Shown here: in pieces, positions 16,906 to 25,392 of the stretch | Layout of the letters: each line of letters opens with the position of its first letter | Position numbering within the stretch: the stretch's first letter is position 1 | Assembly: GCA_963814165.1 (NCBI GenBank) | Contig: CAWFBW010000019.1 | Location: 1 to 64,000 of the forward strand | Reading direction: 5' to 3' | Length of the DNA: 64,000 bases | Origin: DASRAA01 sp963814165 | GTDB lineage: Bacteria; Acidobacteriota; Terriglobia; Terriglobales; Acidobacteriaceae | Translations under genes and position numbers: made by a program | The notes under the pieces: model-generated | What the model was told of the DNA's origin: nothing | The model's database searches: none | Seen by the model: only the letters and a program-made list of their open reading frames with translations

Positions 16906-17562
16906 ATGGGTACGACGACAGTGAACATCACCGCTGCACAAGTAAAAGAACTCCGCGACAAGACCAACGCTCCGATGATGGACTGCAAGAATGCACTCAC
17001 CGAGGCGAAGGGCGACATCGAAGCCGCCATCGTTGTGCTGCGCAAGAAGGGCGTGGCGACGGCCGCCAAGAAGGCGACTCGTGCCACCAGCGAAGGCTCG
17101 GTGGCGAGCTACATCCATGCCGGGGGCAAGATCGGCGTGTTGCTCGAAGTGAACTGCGAGAGCGACTTCGTTGCCCGCACCGACGACTTCAAGGGCCTGC
17201 TGCACGACATTGCGATGCACATCGCCGCGACCGACCCGCGCTACATCCGCAAGGAAGACGTGACGCCGGAGGCCTTCGAAAAAGAGAAGGACATCTACCG
17301 CGCGCAGGCGACTGCGACGGGCAAGCCGGCGGCGGTAGTGGAGAAGATCGTCGAAGGCAAGATGGGCAAGTTCTACGAGGAAGTCTGCCTGTTGGAGCAG
17401 CCTTTTATTAAAGACCAGACCGTCACCGTGCATCAGCTGATCGCGACGGTCGTGGGCAAGCTGGGCGAGAACATTTCGATCCGGCGTTACGCGCGATTCA
17501 AGGTGGGCGACGTGAACGAAACGATCGCCATCAGCAAGGCTCCGGAGCCAGCGGCTGAGTGA
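16906..17562 (+). CDS. tsf: elongation factor Ts
   Basis: A 218-residue nucleotide-exchange factor for EF-Tu. The N-terminal ITAAQVKELRDKTNAPMMDC and KNALTEAKGDIEAAIVVLRK, then GKIGVLLEVNCESDFVARTD and DIAMHIAATDPRYI, are family signatures. The C-terminal part (YEEVCLLEQPFIKDQTVTV and GENISIRRYARFKVG) completes a short-form EF-Ts. It follows rpsB and ends at a clear intrinsic terminator. Confidence 0.97.
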   Translation: MGTTTVNITAAQVKELRDKTNAPMMDCKNALTEAKGDIEAAIVVLRKKGVATAAKKATRATSEGSVASYIHAGGKIGVLLEVNCESDFVARTDDFKGLLHDIAMHIAATDPRYIRKEDVTPEAFEKEKDIYRAQATATGKPAAVVEKIVEGKMGKFYEEVCLLEQPFIKDQTVTVHQLIATVVGKLGENISIRRYARFKVGDVNETIAISKAPEPAAE

Positions 17563-17582
17563 GACTACAATCAGTGGCAACG

Positions 17583-17611
17583 AAGGGCGGGATTCAATTC
17601 CGCCCTTTTTT
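17583..17611 (+). terminator. intrinsic terminator after tsf
   Basis: Stem AAGGGCGG/CCGCCCTT, 9-base loop, followed by TTTT. Only the plus-strand side carries a T-run, so it serves tsf rather than the convergent recQ. Confidence 0.85.
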
Positions 17612-19188
17612 CATTTCCGCTGGTTCGAGCCGCGGAGCGCAGTCAGGAAGGCTTCGCCGTACTTGGCGGTGATCTTCGGGCCGATGCCCGGGATCTGCAG
17701 CAGTGCGGATGTAGTCGTGGGGGCGTGGCGGGCCACTTCCGTGAGTACGCTGTCGTGCATCACGCAGAAGGGCGGCACTTTGTCCCTGGCTGCCAGCTTC
17801 CGCCGAATCTCCCGCAGGTGTTGGAACCGCACCTCGGCTGCGGCGTCAAGCGGCTGGGTTGGATCGGTTTTCAGTTTGCGCGAATTGCGGTCCGTAGATG
17901 ACCGCGAGGCGGAACGTTTCTCGGCGGGGGCTCGCCGCTCCGGCGGCCGCTTCACCTGTCCGCGGCAGACGTCGCAGGCGCAGCCGTCGATGCGGGCGTG
18001 CTGACCGAAGTAGTTGAGGATGTTCCAGCGGCGGCAGTACTTCGATGACGCGTAAAGCATCATGGCGTCGAGCTTGCGGGTGGCGCTGGCCTGCAGGCGG
18101 TTGATGGCGGCGAAGTCGAGTTGGTCGTTGTTGTCGCCGATCTTCTGGATGAAGAACTGCTGGATGCCGAAGTCGCGGGGCGAATGATAGAGCACGCAGT
18201 CGGCCTTGAGTCCGTCACGCCCGGCGCGGCCTGCTTCCTGGTAATAGGCCTCCACGCTGCCCGGCAGGTTGTAGTGCAGCACGAAGCGGATGTCGGGCTT
18301 GTTGATGCCCATGCCGAAGGCGTTGGTCGCCACGATGACCGCGGCTTTGCCCTGCATGAAGCGCTCCTGGCTGTGCATGCGGTCGAATTGGGACATGCCG
18401 GCGTGATACCCGGAGATGATGCGGTTGGGAAGTTGTTGCTGGAGGTAGGCGGTGAGTTCCTCCACGGTTTTGCGGGTGGCGCAATAGACGATGCCGGTAC
18501 CGGGCGAGGCGGCGAGGCCACGCAGGAGGGCGGAGTCTTTTTCGCCATCGTTGCGGAAGAAGCGGGCGGCGTAGCGCAGGTTGGGCCGGTCGAAGCCGGT
18601 GACGTGCATCTTCGGTGAGCGCAGTTTCAAGTGCGTGGCGATGTCGGAGCGGACCTGCGGCGTGGCGGTGGCGGTGAGGGCAGCTGTGACTGGCGAGCCC
18701 AGGGCTTCGCGGATTTCGGCGAGGCGCATGTAGTCGGGGCGGAAGTCGTGTCCCCAGAAGCTAACGCAGTGGGCCTCGTCGACCACGAACAACCGGGGCT
18801 TGAGCTGCGGAAGCAGCTCAGCGAACGAGGGAGCGGCGAAGCGCTCGGGGGCGACATAGAGAATCCCTTCGAAACCATTGCGGACACTCTTCAGGGTTTC
18901 GCGCTGTTTGGCGGCGTCTTGCGAACTATTGAGCAGCAGCGAAGGGACAGACAACGCGGCAAGCTGATTGGTCTGGTCGGCCATGAGAGCGATGAGCGGA
19001 GAGACGACGATGGTGAGTCCGCCGAGAGCGACGGCCGGGAGTTGGTAGCAGAGGCTCTTACCTGCGCCAGTGGGCATCACGCAGACGACATCGTGCCCGG
19101 CGAGAATGTCGGCGATGACCTCGCGCTGTTGCGGGCGAAACCGCTCCAGGCGGAAGGTGCCGGTCAGGATGGAGTCGATGGAGGGCAT
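17611..19188 (-). CDS. recQ: ATP-dependent DNA helicase RecQ
   Basis: A 525-residue superfamily-2 3'-5' helicase for recombination and fork repair. Walker A TGAGKS (40-45), DEAH (137-140), helicase motif segments LTATATP and TNAFGMGINKPDIRFVLH plus QEAGRAGRDG are present. A zinc-binding region follows (KYCRRWNILNYFGQ with CACDVC), and an HRDC domain ends the protein (LQIPGIGPKITAKYG). The aromatic-rich loop reads CVSFWGHDFRPDY, with Phe where Gln is usual. Length is shorter than E. coli RecQ (609) because the winged-helix region is reduced and replaced by a basic linker (about 420-450). Confidence 0.95.
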   Translation of the reverse strand: MPSIDSILTGTFRLERFRPQQREVIADILAGHDVVCVMPTGAGKSLCYQLPAVALGGLTIVVSPLIALMADQTNQLAALSVPSLLLNSSQDAAKQRETLKSVRNGFEGILYVAPERFAAPSFAELLPQLKPRLFVVDEAHCVSFWGHDFRPDYMRLAEIREALGSPVTAALTATATPQVRSDIATHLKLRSPKMHVTGFDRPNLRYAARFFRNDGEKDSALLRGLAASPGTGIVYCATRKTVEELTAYLQQQLPNRIISGYHAGMSQFDRMHSQERFMQGKAAVIVATNAFGMGINKPDIRFVLHYNLPGSVEAYYQEAGRAGRDGLKADCVLYHSPRDFGIQQFFIQKIGDNNDQLDFAAINRLQASATRKLDAMMLYASSKYCRRWNILNYFGQHARIDGCACDVCRGQVKRPPERRAPAEKRSASRSSTDRNSRKLKTDPTQPLDAAAEVRFQHLREIRRKLAARDKVPPFCVMHDSVLTEVARHAPTTTSALLQIPGIGPKITAKYGEAFLTALRGSNQRK

Positions 19189-19511
19189 GGGACAGTGCCA
19201 AAGGATAGTTTACGTTCGAAGACGCACTCGGAAACTAGAAGTTGTCTGGCGCGGCTGGCATCCTCGGGTTTGACCCCAAGGTGTGGCTCTGCCTTCTCTG
19301 AAAACCAGCGTCCATTCGCAGTTGAGGGGAGATCAGATGCCTCGCTGCGCTGGTGATGACAATTCCTAAGGCGTCGCGCCCTCGTGCGATCGCAGGTAAC
19401 ACGAGGAATGCGGCAGCAACCTCGTGCTCGTCGCTACACAGGCTCACTGTTAAGCCTTCGTCTTCCCTCCTGCTAAACTGAAAGGTTGACTACTAGCAGG
19501 TATCGCCATCC
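19189..19511. other. intergenic region recQ-pyrH
   Basis: About 320 bases between divergent genes. I see no gene, RNA or repeat. It presumably holds both promoters. Confidence 0.4.
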
Positions 19512-20237
19512 ATGACCACGCCCGCGTACAAGCGCATTCTTCTTAAACTTTCCGGCGAGGCATTGGCTGCCGGCCAGGGATTCGGTGTCGATAACAACCG
19601 TGTGCACGAGATTGCGGCCGAGATTGCCGACGTACATCGGCTGGGCGTGGACATCGCAATCGTGGTGGGCGGAGGGAACTTCTTTCGCGGCGTGGCCGAG
19701 CAGGCCAAGGCGATGGAGCGTGTTTCAGCCGATCACATGGGCATGTTGGCGACTGTGATCAATGCGTTGGCGCTGCAGGACGCGCTGGAAAAATGCGGCG
19801 CGCAGACGCGGGTGATGAGCGCCATCGAGATGCACGAGGTGGCGGAGCCGTTTATTCGCCGCCGCGCCATCCGGCACCTGGAGAAGGGGCGCGTGGTGGT
19901 GTTCGCCGCGGGCACAGGGAATCCGTATTTCTCGACGGACACAGCGGCCTCGCTGCGGGCGATGGAGATTCACGCCGACGCGATCCTGAAGGCAACCAAG
20001 GTGGACGGGGTTTACACGGCTGACCCGGTCACCGACAAGAGCGCTACCAAGTTCGAGAAGATTACGTACCTCGACATCCTGAAGCTGGGCCTCAAGGTGA
20101 TGGACGCAACGGCCATTGCCATGTGCCAGGAGAACAAGCTGCCGATCGTGGTGTTTGACCTGAACAAACACGGCAACATTCAGCGTGTAGTGATGGGCGA
20201 GAAGGTTGGATCGCTGGTGTACCAGGGAGCGGACTAA
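19512..20237 (+). CDS. pyrH: UMP kinase
   Basis: A 241-residue hexameric UMP kinase of the amino-acid-kinase fold, making UDP for pyrimidine nucleotide and cell-wall precursor pools. YKRILLKLSGEALAAGQGFG, VVGGGNFFRG, DHMGMLATVINALALQDALE, and TGNPYFSTDTAASLRA are the nucleotide- and substrate-binding signatures. The usual rpsB-tsf-pyrH-frr order is kept, but recQ on the opposite strand and repeat-filled gaps interrupt it. Confidence 0.97.
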   Translation: MTTPAYKRILLKLSGEALAAGQGFGVDNNRVHEIAAEIADVHRLGVDIAIVVGGGNFFRGVAEQAKAMERVSADHMGMLATVINALALQDALEKCGAQTRVMSAIEMHEVAEPFIRRRAIRHLEKGRVVVFAAGTGNPYFSTDTAASLRAMEIHADAILKATKVDGVYTADPVTDKSATKFEKITYLDILKLGLKVMDATAIAMCQENKLPIVVFDLNKHGNIQRVVMGEKVGSLVYQGAD

Positions 20238-20357
20238 TCGGTTGCCAGTGGTCGGTTGTCAGTGTGAACTGTGGATGCGATGTCACTGAAGACGCGGTAA
20301 TGGCGTTCGACTCGCCCAGTGGGACCGCTCCGGATGACACTGGGTGGCAGTATTCAT

Positions 20358-20404
20358 GTCCGACCTTTTCGTCCGCCGCGGTGGATGAAAGGAAGGGGCA
20401 CCTC
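20358..20404 (+). repeat. GGGGCACC palindrome, degenerate CTTTTCGTCC stem
   Basis: Left arm CCTTTTCGTCC pairs with GGATGAAAGG using wobble pairs, and is followed by AAGGGGCACC. Confidence 0.6.
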
Positions 20405-20439
20405 GGCGCGTCAGTCTTCGGACGCCCATGAGAAGTGTC

Positions 20440-20481
20440 GATCCCTCCCTGTCCCAAAAGAAGGGACAGTATGGGGCACCA
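20440..20481 (+). repeat. GGGGCACC palindrome, CTGTCCC stem
   Basis: Stem CTGTCCC/GGGACAG, loop AAAAGAA, tail TATGGGGCACC. Confidence 0.85.
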
Positions 20482-20555
20482 GCGTTCCCGTGATAGCGCG
20501 GGTTTATAATCATGCGTTTGCGACAGCATCCTTACACGCATAAGGTGGACTAGAT

Positions 20556-21143
20556 ATGGCACAAATTTCGATGGCTTCGCTTCCAGCACTCAAAGACAGC
20601 TTCGTACAACTGAAGACGCGCATGGACAAAGCGGTGGAGGATTTCCGCAAGGAGATGACTTCGACCCGTACCGGGCGCGCCTCGGTGCACATGCTGGACG
20701 GCGTGATGGTGGAGGCGTATGGCTCGCAGATGCCGCTGAACCAACTGGCGAACGTGAGCGCTCCTGAGCCGCAGTTAATTACCGTGCAGCCGTGGGACGT
20801 GAGCCAGATTGGCGTTATCGAGAAGGCCATCCGCAGCGGCGACCTGGGTCTGAATCCGATGAACGACGGCAAACTGGTGCGGGTACCGGTGCCCGCGCTT
20901 ACCGAAGATCGGCGCAAGGAGATGGTGAAGCACCTGCACAAGGTGCTGGAAGAGCATCGGACGGCGGTGAGGAACATCCGGCGCGACGGCAATGACGTAA
21001 TCAAGAAAGCGATGAAGGACAAGAAGATCACGGAGGACGAAGAGCGCGGCGCCATGGAGAACCTGCAAAAGCTGACTGACGACGAAATCAAGAAAATGGA
21101 AGAGATGTCGAAGGGCAAAGAGAAAGAAGTGATGTCGATCTAA
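20556..21143 (+). CDS. frr: ribosome recycling factor
   Basis: A 195-residue factor that, with EF-G, splits post-termination ribosomes. MDKAVEDFRKEMTSTRTGRA is the helix-bundle start, and YGSQMPLNQLANVSAPEPQL plus RVPVPALTEDRRKEMVKHLH are conserved. The N-terminus has about 10 more residues than most RRFs. An intrinsic terminator follows. Confidence 0.96.
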   Translation: MAQISMASLPALKDSFVQLKTRMDKAVEDFRKEMTSTRTGRASVHMLDGVMVEAYGSQMPLNQLANVSAPEPQLITVQPWDVSQIGVIEKAIRSGDLGLNPMNDGKLVRVPVPALTEDRRKEMVKHLHKVLEEHRTAVRNIRRDGNDVIKKAMKDKKITEDEERGAMENLQKLTDDEIKKMEEMSKGKEKEVMSI

Positions 21144-21169
21144 GCCGGCCCATTCAGTGCGCTTTTGTG

Positions 21170-21195
21170 ACGGAGCGGCGAGTGCGCTCCGTTTT
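21170..21195 (+). terminator. intrinsic terminator after frr
   Basis: Stem ACGGAGCG/CGCTCCGT, 7-base loop, followed by TTTG. Confidence 0.7.
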
Positions 21196-21221
21196 GCGTT
21201 AGGCGGCGCTAACATGGTGGC

Positions 21222-21734
21222 ATGCTGCTCGATCTCGGCGACGTAAAAGTGCGGTCCTGGCAAAAGGACGATCTGCAGGCGCTGGTGCGCCACGCCAACA
21301 ATCCCAAGATTGCGGCCAACCTGCGCGACCAGTTTCCACACCCTTACACACGACGCGAAGGTATTGAATTTCTGGAGTACGCGCAGGTGCAGGAACCGGA
21401 GTGTTCGTTCGCCATCGAATACGGTGACGAAGCGGTTGGTGGCGTAGGCTTTCAGATGGGACGCGACATCGCCCGCACCAGCGCGGAGATGGGGTACTGG
21501 CTCAGCGAAGGGCTGTGGGGACGAGGGATTGCGACGCGCGCGGTAACGGCGATGTCGGATTGGGCTTTCGAAAATTACAACCTCACCCGAGTGTTTGCCA
21601 TGGCATTCGCGCACAACGCGGCGTCGATCAGGGTATTGGAGAAAGCCGGGTTTGGGCGCGAGGGGCTGATGCGGAGGAGCGCGATCAAAAACGGGGTTGT
21701 GTTCGATCAAATCTTGTTTGCGAAGGTGCGTTAG
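21222..21734 (+). CDS. GNAT family N-acetyltransferase (RimJ/RimL type)
   Basis: A 170-residue acetyltransferase of the GNAT_3/RimJ-RimL group, which acetylates protein N-termini or small amines with acetyl-CoA. The core YWLSEGLWGRGIATRAV contains the acetyl-CoA loop (GRGIATRA), and RVFAMAFAHNAASIRVLEKAGF with EGLMRR is the C-terminal signature. The acceptor is unknown. It is convergent with the DinB gene. Confidence 0.88.
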   Translation: MLLDLGDVKVRSWQKDDLQALVRHANNPKIAANLRDQFPHPYTRREGIEFLEYAQVQEPECSFAIEYGDEAVGGVGFQMGRDIARTSAEMGYWLSEGLWGRGIATRAVTAMSDWAFENYNLTRVFAMAFAHNAASIRVLEKAGFGREGLMRRSAIKNGVVFDQILFAKVR

Positions 21735-21743
21735 GACGCGCCA

Positions 21744-22322
21744 TCACTTTCGTCCCGCCGCTTCGACCGACCTCGTAGGGTCGGCGCCGTCCCAGGTATC
21801 GTCCGCAGTAGGGCCGTACACCGACGGAACGGACTTGCCGAGCAGCCTCAGGTACATAGTTAATTGCGTGCGGTGATGGGCGGTGTGCAGCACGCGCCGC
21901 CAGAATACCCATATGCGCTGGCGTGCAGAGCCGAAGAATGGGACTGGCTCCATCCACCATTCGGTCGGTTGGATGGCGAAGAAATGCAGCCGCGGCCGAG
22001 CTAGTTCAACCAAGCGCGCAACGCACGGCCCAGGATCCAATACGGCGGGGAGCACCTCAGCGGGCGGCGGCTCGGGTGTGCCGACGAACTCACCGAAGAA
22101 CCTTCGCTCCGAAAGCAACTGGTGCTTCAGGATCTCCTGCACGGTCGAGGATTTCTCGTCGGGACGAAATTCCAGATCGTGCGATGCGAAGCAGCGCCAA
22201 ACTGCCACCACCTTGTTTGTCTCGCTGGCATAGGTGTCAATCAGATGTTGAAATACGGGGTTGGCGGCGCGCGGGACCTCCGCGTCGGCGATAGCGGTAA
22301 AGCCGTATGGCATGGCGAGCAC
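21744..22322 (-). CDS. DinB family protein
   Basis: A 192-residue four-helix-bundle protein of the DinB/YfiT superfamily. Metal-ligand histidines are visible at the KHQLLSE position and in HTAHHRTQLTMYLRLLGK, with the terminal SVYGPTADDTWDG typical of acidobacterial DinB proteins. Members are often thiol-dependent metalloenzymes of unknown substrate. The start could also be the Met three codons later. Confidence 0.85.
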   Translation of the reverse strand: MLAMPYGFTAIADAEVPRAANPVFQHLIDTYASETNKVVAVWRCFASHDLEFRPDEKSSTVQEILKHQLLSERRFFGEFVGTPEPPPAEVLPAVLDPGPCVARLVELARPRLHFFAIQPTEWWMEPVPFFGSARQRIWVFWRRVLHTAHHRTQLTMYLRLLGKSVPSVYGPTADDTWDGADPTRSVEAAGRK

Positions 22323-22355
22323 CCCCGGCGGGAACGATTCTACTCTGCGAGGATG

Positions 22356-22385
22356 AAAAAGGGCGCGCCGGACGCGCCCTTTGAT
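22356..22385 (-). terminator. intrinsic terminator of the secreted-protein gene
   Basis: Stem AAAGGGCGCG with CGCGCCCTTT, a 5-base loop, and a T-run on the minus strand. It lies just past the stop of the gene at 22403-22909. Confidence 0.75.
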
Positions 22386-22402
22386 TTGGGATACAGCAGT
22401 TG

Positions 22403-22909
22403 CTAGTTTTCTGTGCAGGCGGACTGCTCTTCCACGTACTGCACCAGCTTGCCCTGCTTCTCCAGCGATAGCAGGTTATCCAGCACCGGGTACTGCGCGG
22501 TGGGGTCGAAGCGCTGAATCGCCTGGTAGGCGCGCAAGGTGCCGGCGAGTCCAGCGGCCTGCTGCTCGGCCTCGCTTGTTTCCTTGGGATGCTGCAGGAT
22601 GAACGCCGCCTGCGAATAGAGCGCCTGCATGCGCAACTGGTTGGAGTAAGTGTCATTGATGGTATCGAGCGAATCGAGCGCCTTGCAGCAGGCCTTGACG
22701 GTGAAGTCCGGTACCTGCACGATCCACTCGGTCAGCCAGATACGTTTTTCCAGGCTGTCTTTGGCGAGCGGATTCTGCTCGAGGCTCTGGATGTAATTGA
22801 GCGCGCGGGCACGCTCGTGAGGCGTCGATGGGCCACGCGTTTTACACTCGGCGGGAACGGATGCTGCCAGCACCATCACGGCGAGCAATACAAAAAGTTT
22901 TCGACCCAT
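22403..22909 (-). CDS. secreted protein of unknown function
   Basis: A 168-residue exported protein not assigned to a family. Residues 1-20 form a signal peptide (MGRKLFVLLAVMVLAASVPA). The rest is helical, with three cysteines (ECKTRG and KACCKALDS) and one near the end (QSACTEN). KACCKALDSLDTINDTYSNQ and QAAFILQHPKETSE are recognisable landmarks. It has its own terminator and stands alone. Confidence 0.7.
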   Translation of the reverse strand: MGRKLFVLLAVMVLAASVPAECKTRGPSTPHERARALNYIQSLEQNPLAKDSLEKRIWLTEWIVQVPDFTVKACCKALDSLDTINDTYSNQLRMQALYSQAAFILQHPKETSEAEQQAAGLAGTLRAYQAIQRFDPTAQYPVLDNLLSLEKQGKLVQYVEEQSACTEN

Positions 22910-23120
22910 GGGGGCATCTCCCTCTACAGCTCAGACGGGGCCTGTTGATTGAAGAATCATACTCCGGAATGGGGCAAAATGCGCGCCGGGGAGCGGAAAG
23001 GTCAACGCTGTTTTCAGCGGTTCGTCCCCGGTTTTGTGGGATTCGTCCCAAAGGAGTTCGAGAGGTGGCTGGGGCGCCCAGACTGGCACCCAACTATGGG
23101 GCGCGAAACTGAGGTGTGAG

Positions 23121-23169
23121 GATCCCACCCTGCCTTCCGCCGCGGCGAAAGATAAGGGTGGGGCACCCA
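23121..23169 (+). repeat. GGGGCACCC palindrome, degenerate, last copy in the window
   Basis: Flanks ATCCCACCCT and GGGTGGGGCACCC are intact, while the stem is only partly paired. It overlaps the possible upstream extension of the oxidoreductase frame, which argues against that extension being coding. Confidence 0.65.
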
Positions 23170-23214
23170 AGCTTTTTGACCCTTGCGTGGGATAATCAAC
23201 CAAGGTTGCGACCG

Positions 23215-25323
23215 ATGAAACACGTAGTCCATGCGGCATGTCCTCACGATTGTCCGGACGCCTGTGGAACGTTGATCACCGTGGAAGATGGGCGCGCGAC
23301 GCGCATCCAGGGAGATCCCGCGCATCCGATCACGCAGGGATTTCTGTGCGCCAAAGTTGCGAAATATCTTGACCGTGTGTACTCGCCCGATCGGGTGATG
23401 TACCCGATGCGCCGGGTGGCGGCGAAGGGTGTGGGAGGAGAGGAGGCGTTTCAGCGGATTAGGTGGAACGAGGCGCTGACGGAAATTATTGACAGGTTGA
23501 AGCAGACCAGCGCGGAGTTTGGGCCGGAGGCGATCCTGCCGTACTCGTATGGCGGCAACATCGGGGTGCTGAATGGCGGCTCGATGGATATGCGCTTCTT
23601 TCATCGTCTGGGCGCATCGCAACTGCTCCGCACCATCTGTTCCCAAACTGGTGGTGATGCGATCGTCTCGCTGTACGGCGGCAGGGTGGGTACCGAGCCG
23701 GAACAGTTCCGGCATGCGAAGTACATCCTTGCGTGGGGCGCGAACATCCACGGGAACAACGTGCACCTGTGGCCGTTCGTCGAGGAAGCGCGACGCAATG
23801 GCGCCAAGCTGGTCGTCATCGACCCGTATCGCACGCGCACCGCGCGGGTTGCCGATTGGCACATCCCGATCAATCCCGGTACGGATGTGGCGCTGGCGTT
23901 GGGGCTGATGCACATCATTGTGCGTGATGGGCTACACGACGCCGACTACATTGCGCGCTACGCCGATGGCTTCGACGAGTTGCAGAAGCGGCTGCCGAAG
24001 TACACGCCGCAACAAGTTTCGCGGTGGACGGGCATTGCGGTTTGCGATATTGAGCGGCTGGCGCACGAATATGCCACGACTCGGCCGGCAGTGATTCGAG
24101 TGAATTACGGCATCCAGCGGACGACGAACGGCGGCGCAGCCATGCGCGCGGTCTGCATGCTGCCGGTAATCACAGGCTCATTCAAGGAACTAGGCGGCGG
24201 TTTGCAGCTCTCACTGAGCGACAGTTTTGGTCCGAACACCAACGGGCTGGAACGCACCGACCTGATGCTCAAGAGTCCGCTGGGCCGCGCGGCGCGCAGC
24301 ATCAACATGGTCGAACTGGGCAAGGCGCTTACGGAAGTCAACGACCCACCGGTCAAGGCGCTGTTTGTGTACAACTGCAATCCCGCGGCGGTTTGTCCTG
24401 AGCACAACCTGGTTGTGCGCGGGCTGAAACGCGAGGACTTGTTCACCGTAGTGCACGAGCAGTTCTTCACCGACACGACCGACTATGCCAACATCCTTCT
24501 GCCCGCTACCACGTTCTTTGAGCAGAAGGACCTGGTAAAGGCATACGGCCACCTGTATTTGCAGGTGTCGCAACAAGCCATTGATCCGCTGGGGGAATGT
24601 CGATCGAATGTCGATCTGTTCCGCGAGCTTGGCCAGCGTATGGGATTCGACGACGCCTGCTTCCATGAAACCGTGGACGAGATGATTGACGGAGCGCTGG
24701 CGTCGGGCGCGCCGCAACTGGCGGGGATCACGCGCGAACGGCTGGAGCGCGAGCCACAGGCCCGCCTCAATGTGCACGGCGATGGCAGCGAGAGGCCCTG
24801 GTTGCCGTTTGCCAATGGATTTGCGACACCGAACGGCAAAGCGCGGCTCTACGATGCCGCATTGATCGAGCACGGCATGGATCCAGTGGCGGAATTCGTT
24901 GCGCCGGAGGAGTCGCGTCACACCGCGGGCGTAAAGCAATATCCTCTGGAACTGCTGGCGCGCAAGGCCGACAACTTCTTGAATTCGAGCTTCGTGAACC
25001 TCCCGAGCGTGCAAAAAATGGAAGCCGAGCACGAGCTCGAGATCAGCAGGCCAGACGCAGAGGCGCGTGGCATCGCCGACGGGGAGCGGGTTCGGGTGTT
25101 TAATTCCCGGGGAGAGATTTTCCTGACGGCGCGGGTGGACGGCGCGGTGTCGCCTGGCGTAGTCGGCGCCAAACTGGGATGGGCCAAGCTGTCCGAGGGT
25201 GGCGTCAATATCAACGTGCTGACATCTGCGAGGCTGGCGGATCTGGGTGGCGGCGCCACCTTCTATGCGACGCTCGTTGAGGTCGAGCGCGATCTCGAAA
25301 CTTCCACTAGCCGAAGGGGTTAG
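23215..25323 (+). CDS. molybdopterin-dependent oxidoreductase (DMSO reductase superfamily)
   Basis: A 702-residue catalytic subunit of the molybdopterin/4Fe-4S family. The start at 23215 is used because the 4Fe-4S motif (Cys9, Cys13, Cys17 in CPHDCPDAC, and FLCAKV) begins right after it and the upstream frame crosses a repeat. Cofactor-binding segments include YSYGGNIGVLNGG, the GGDAIVSLYGG loop, LAWGANIHGNN, VIDPYRTRTA and GTDVALALGL. The C-terminal molydopterin-dinucleotide domain has LNSSFVNLPSVQKME and ANGVRVRVFNSRG-like text. No signal peptide, no FeS or membrane partner is adjacent, so it may be a soluble single-subunit enzyme. Substrate cannot be inferred. Confidence 0.9.
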   Translation: MKHVVHAACPHDCPDACGTLITVEDGRATRIQGDPAHPITQGFLCAKVAKYLDRVYSPDRVMYPMRRVAAKGVGGEEAFQRIRWNEALTEIIDRLKQTSAEFGPEAILPYSYGGNIGVLNGGSMDMRFFHRLGASQLLRTICSQTGGDAIVSLYGGRVGTEPEQFRHAKYILAWGANIHGNNVHLWPFVEEARRNGAKLVVIDPYRTRTARVADWHIPINPGTDVALALGLMHIIVRDGLHDADYIARYADGFDELQKRLPKYTPQQVSRWTGIAVCDIERLAHEYATTRPAVIRVNYGIQRTTNGGAAMRAVCMLPVITGSFKELGGGLQLSLSDSFGPNTNGLERTDLMLKSPLGRAARSINMVELGKALTEVNDPPVKALFVYNCNPAAVCPEHNLVVRGLKREDLFTVVHEQFFTDTTDYANILLPATTFFEQKDLVKAYGHLYLQVSQQAIDPLGECRSNVDLFRELGQRMGFDDACFHETVDEMIDGALASGAPQLAGITRERLEREPQARLNVHGDGSERPWLPFANGFATPNGKARLYDAALIEHGMDPVAEFVAPEESRHTAGVKQYPLELLARKADNFLNSSFVNLPSVQKMEAEHELEISRPDAEARGIADGERVRVFNSRGEIFLTARVDGAVSPGVVGAKLGWAKLSEGGVNINVLTSARLADLGGGATFYATLVEVERDLETSTSRRG

Positions 25324-25386
25324 GTTCTTCGTACCCAACATCATGCGGTTGGGTGTCGCCGGTTTCTGGCGATGTCAGCCGTACCG

Positions 25387-25392
25387 TATAAT
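25387..25392 (+). promoter_or_regulatory. -10 box upstream of bamA
   Basis: TATAAT at 25387-25392. The best -35 candidate (TTTCTG at 25363-25368) is weak. If used, transcription would start near 25399, leaving almost no leader before the open bamA frame. Confidence 0.45.

Larger units (their letters stand above)
20238..20555. other. pyrH-frr spacer
   Basis: No gene. It contains two palindromes (20358-20404 and 20440-20481) and a TATAAT at 20505-20510 that may be the frr -10 box. The -35 is weak. Confidence 0.45.
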
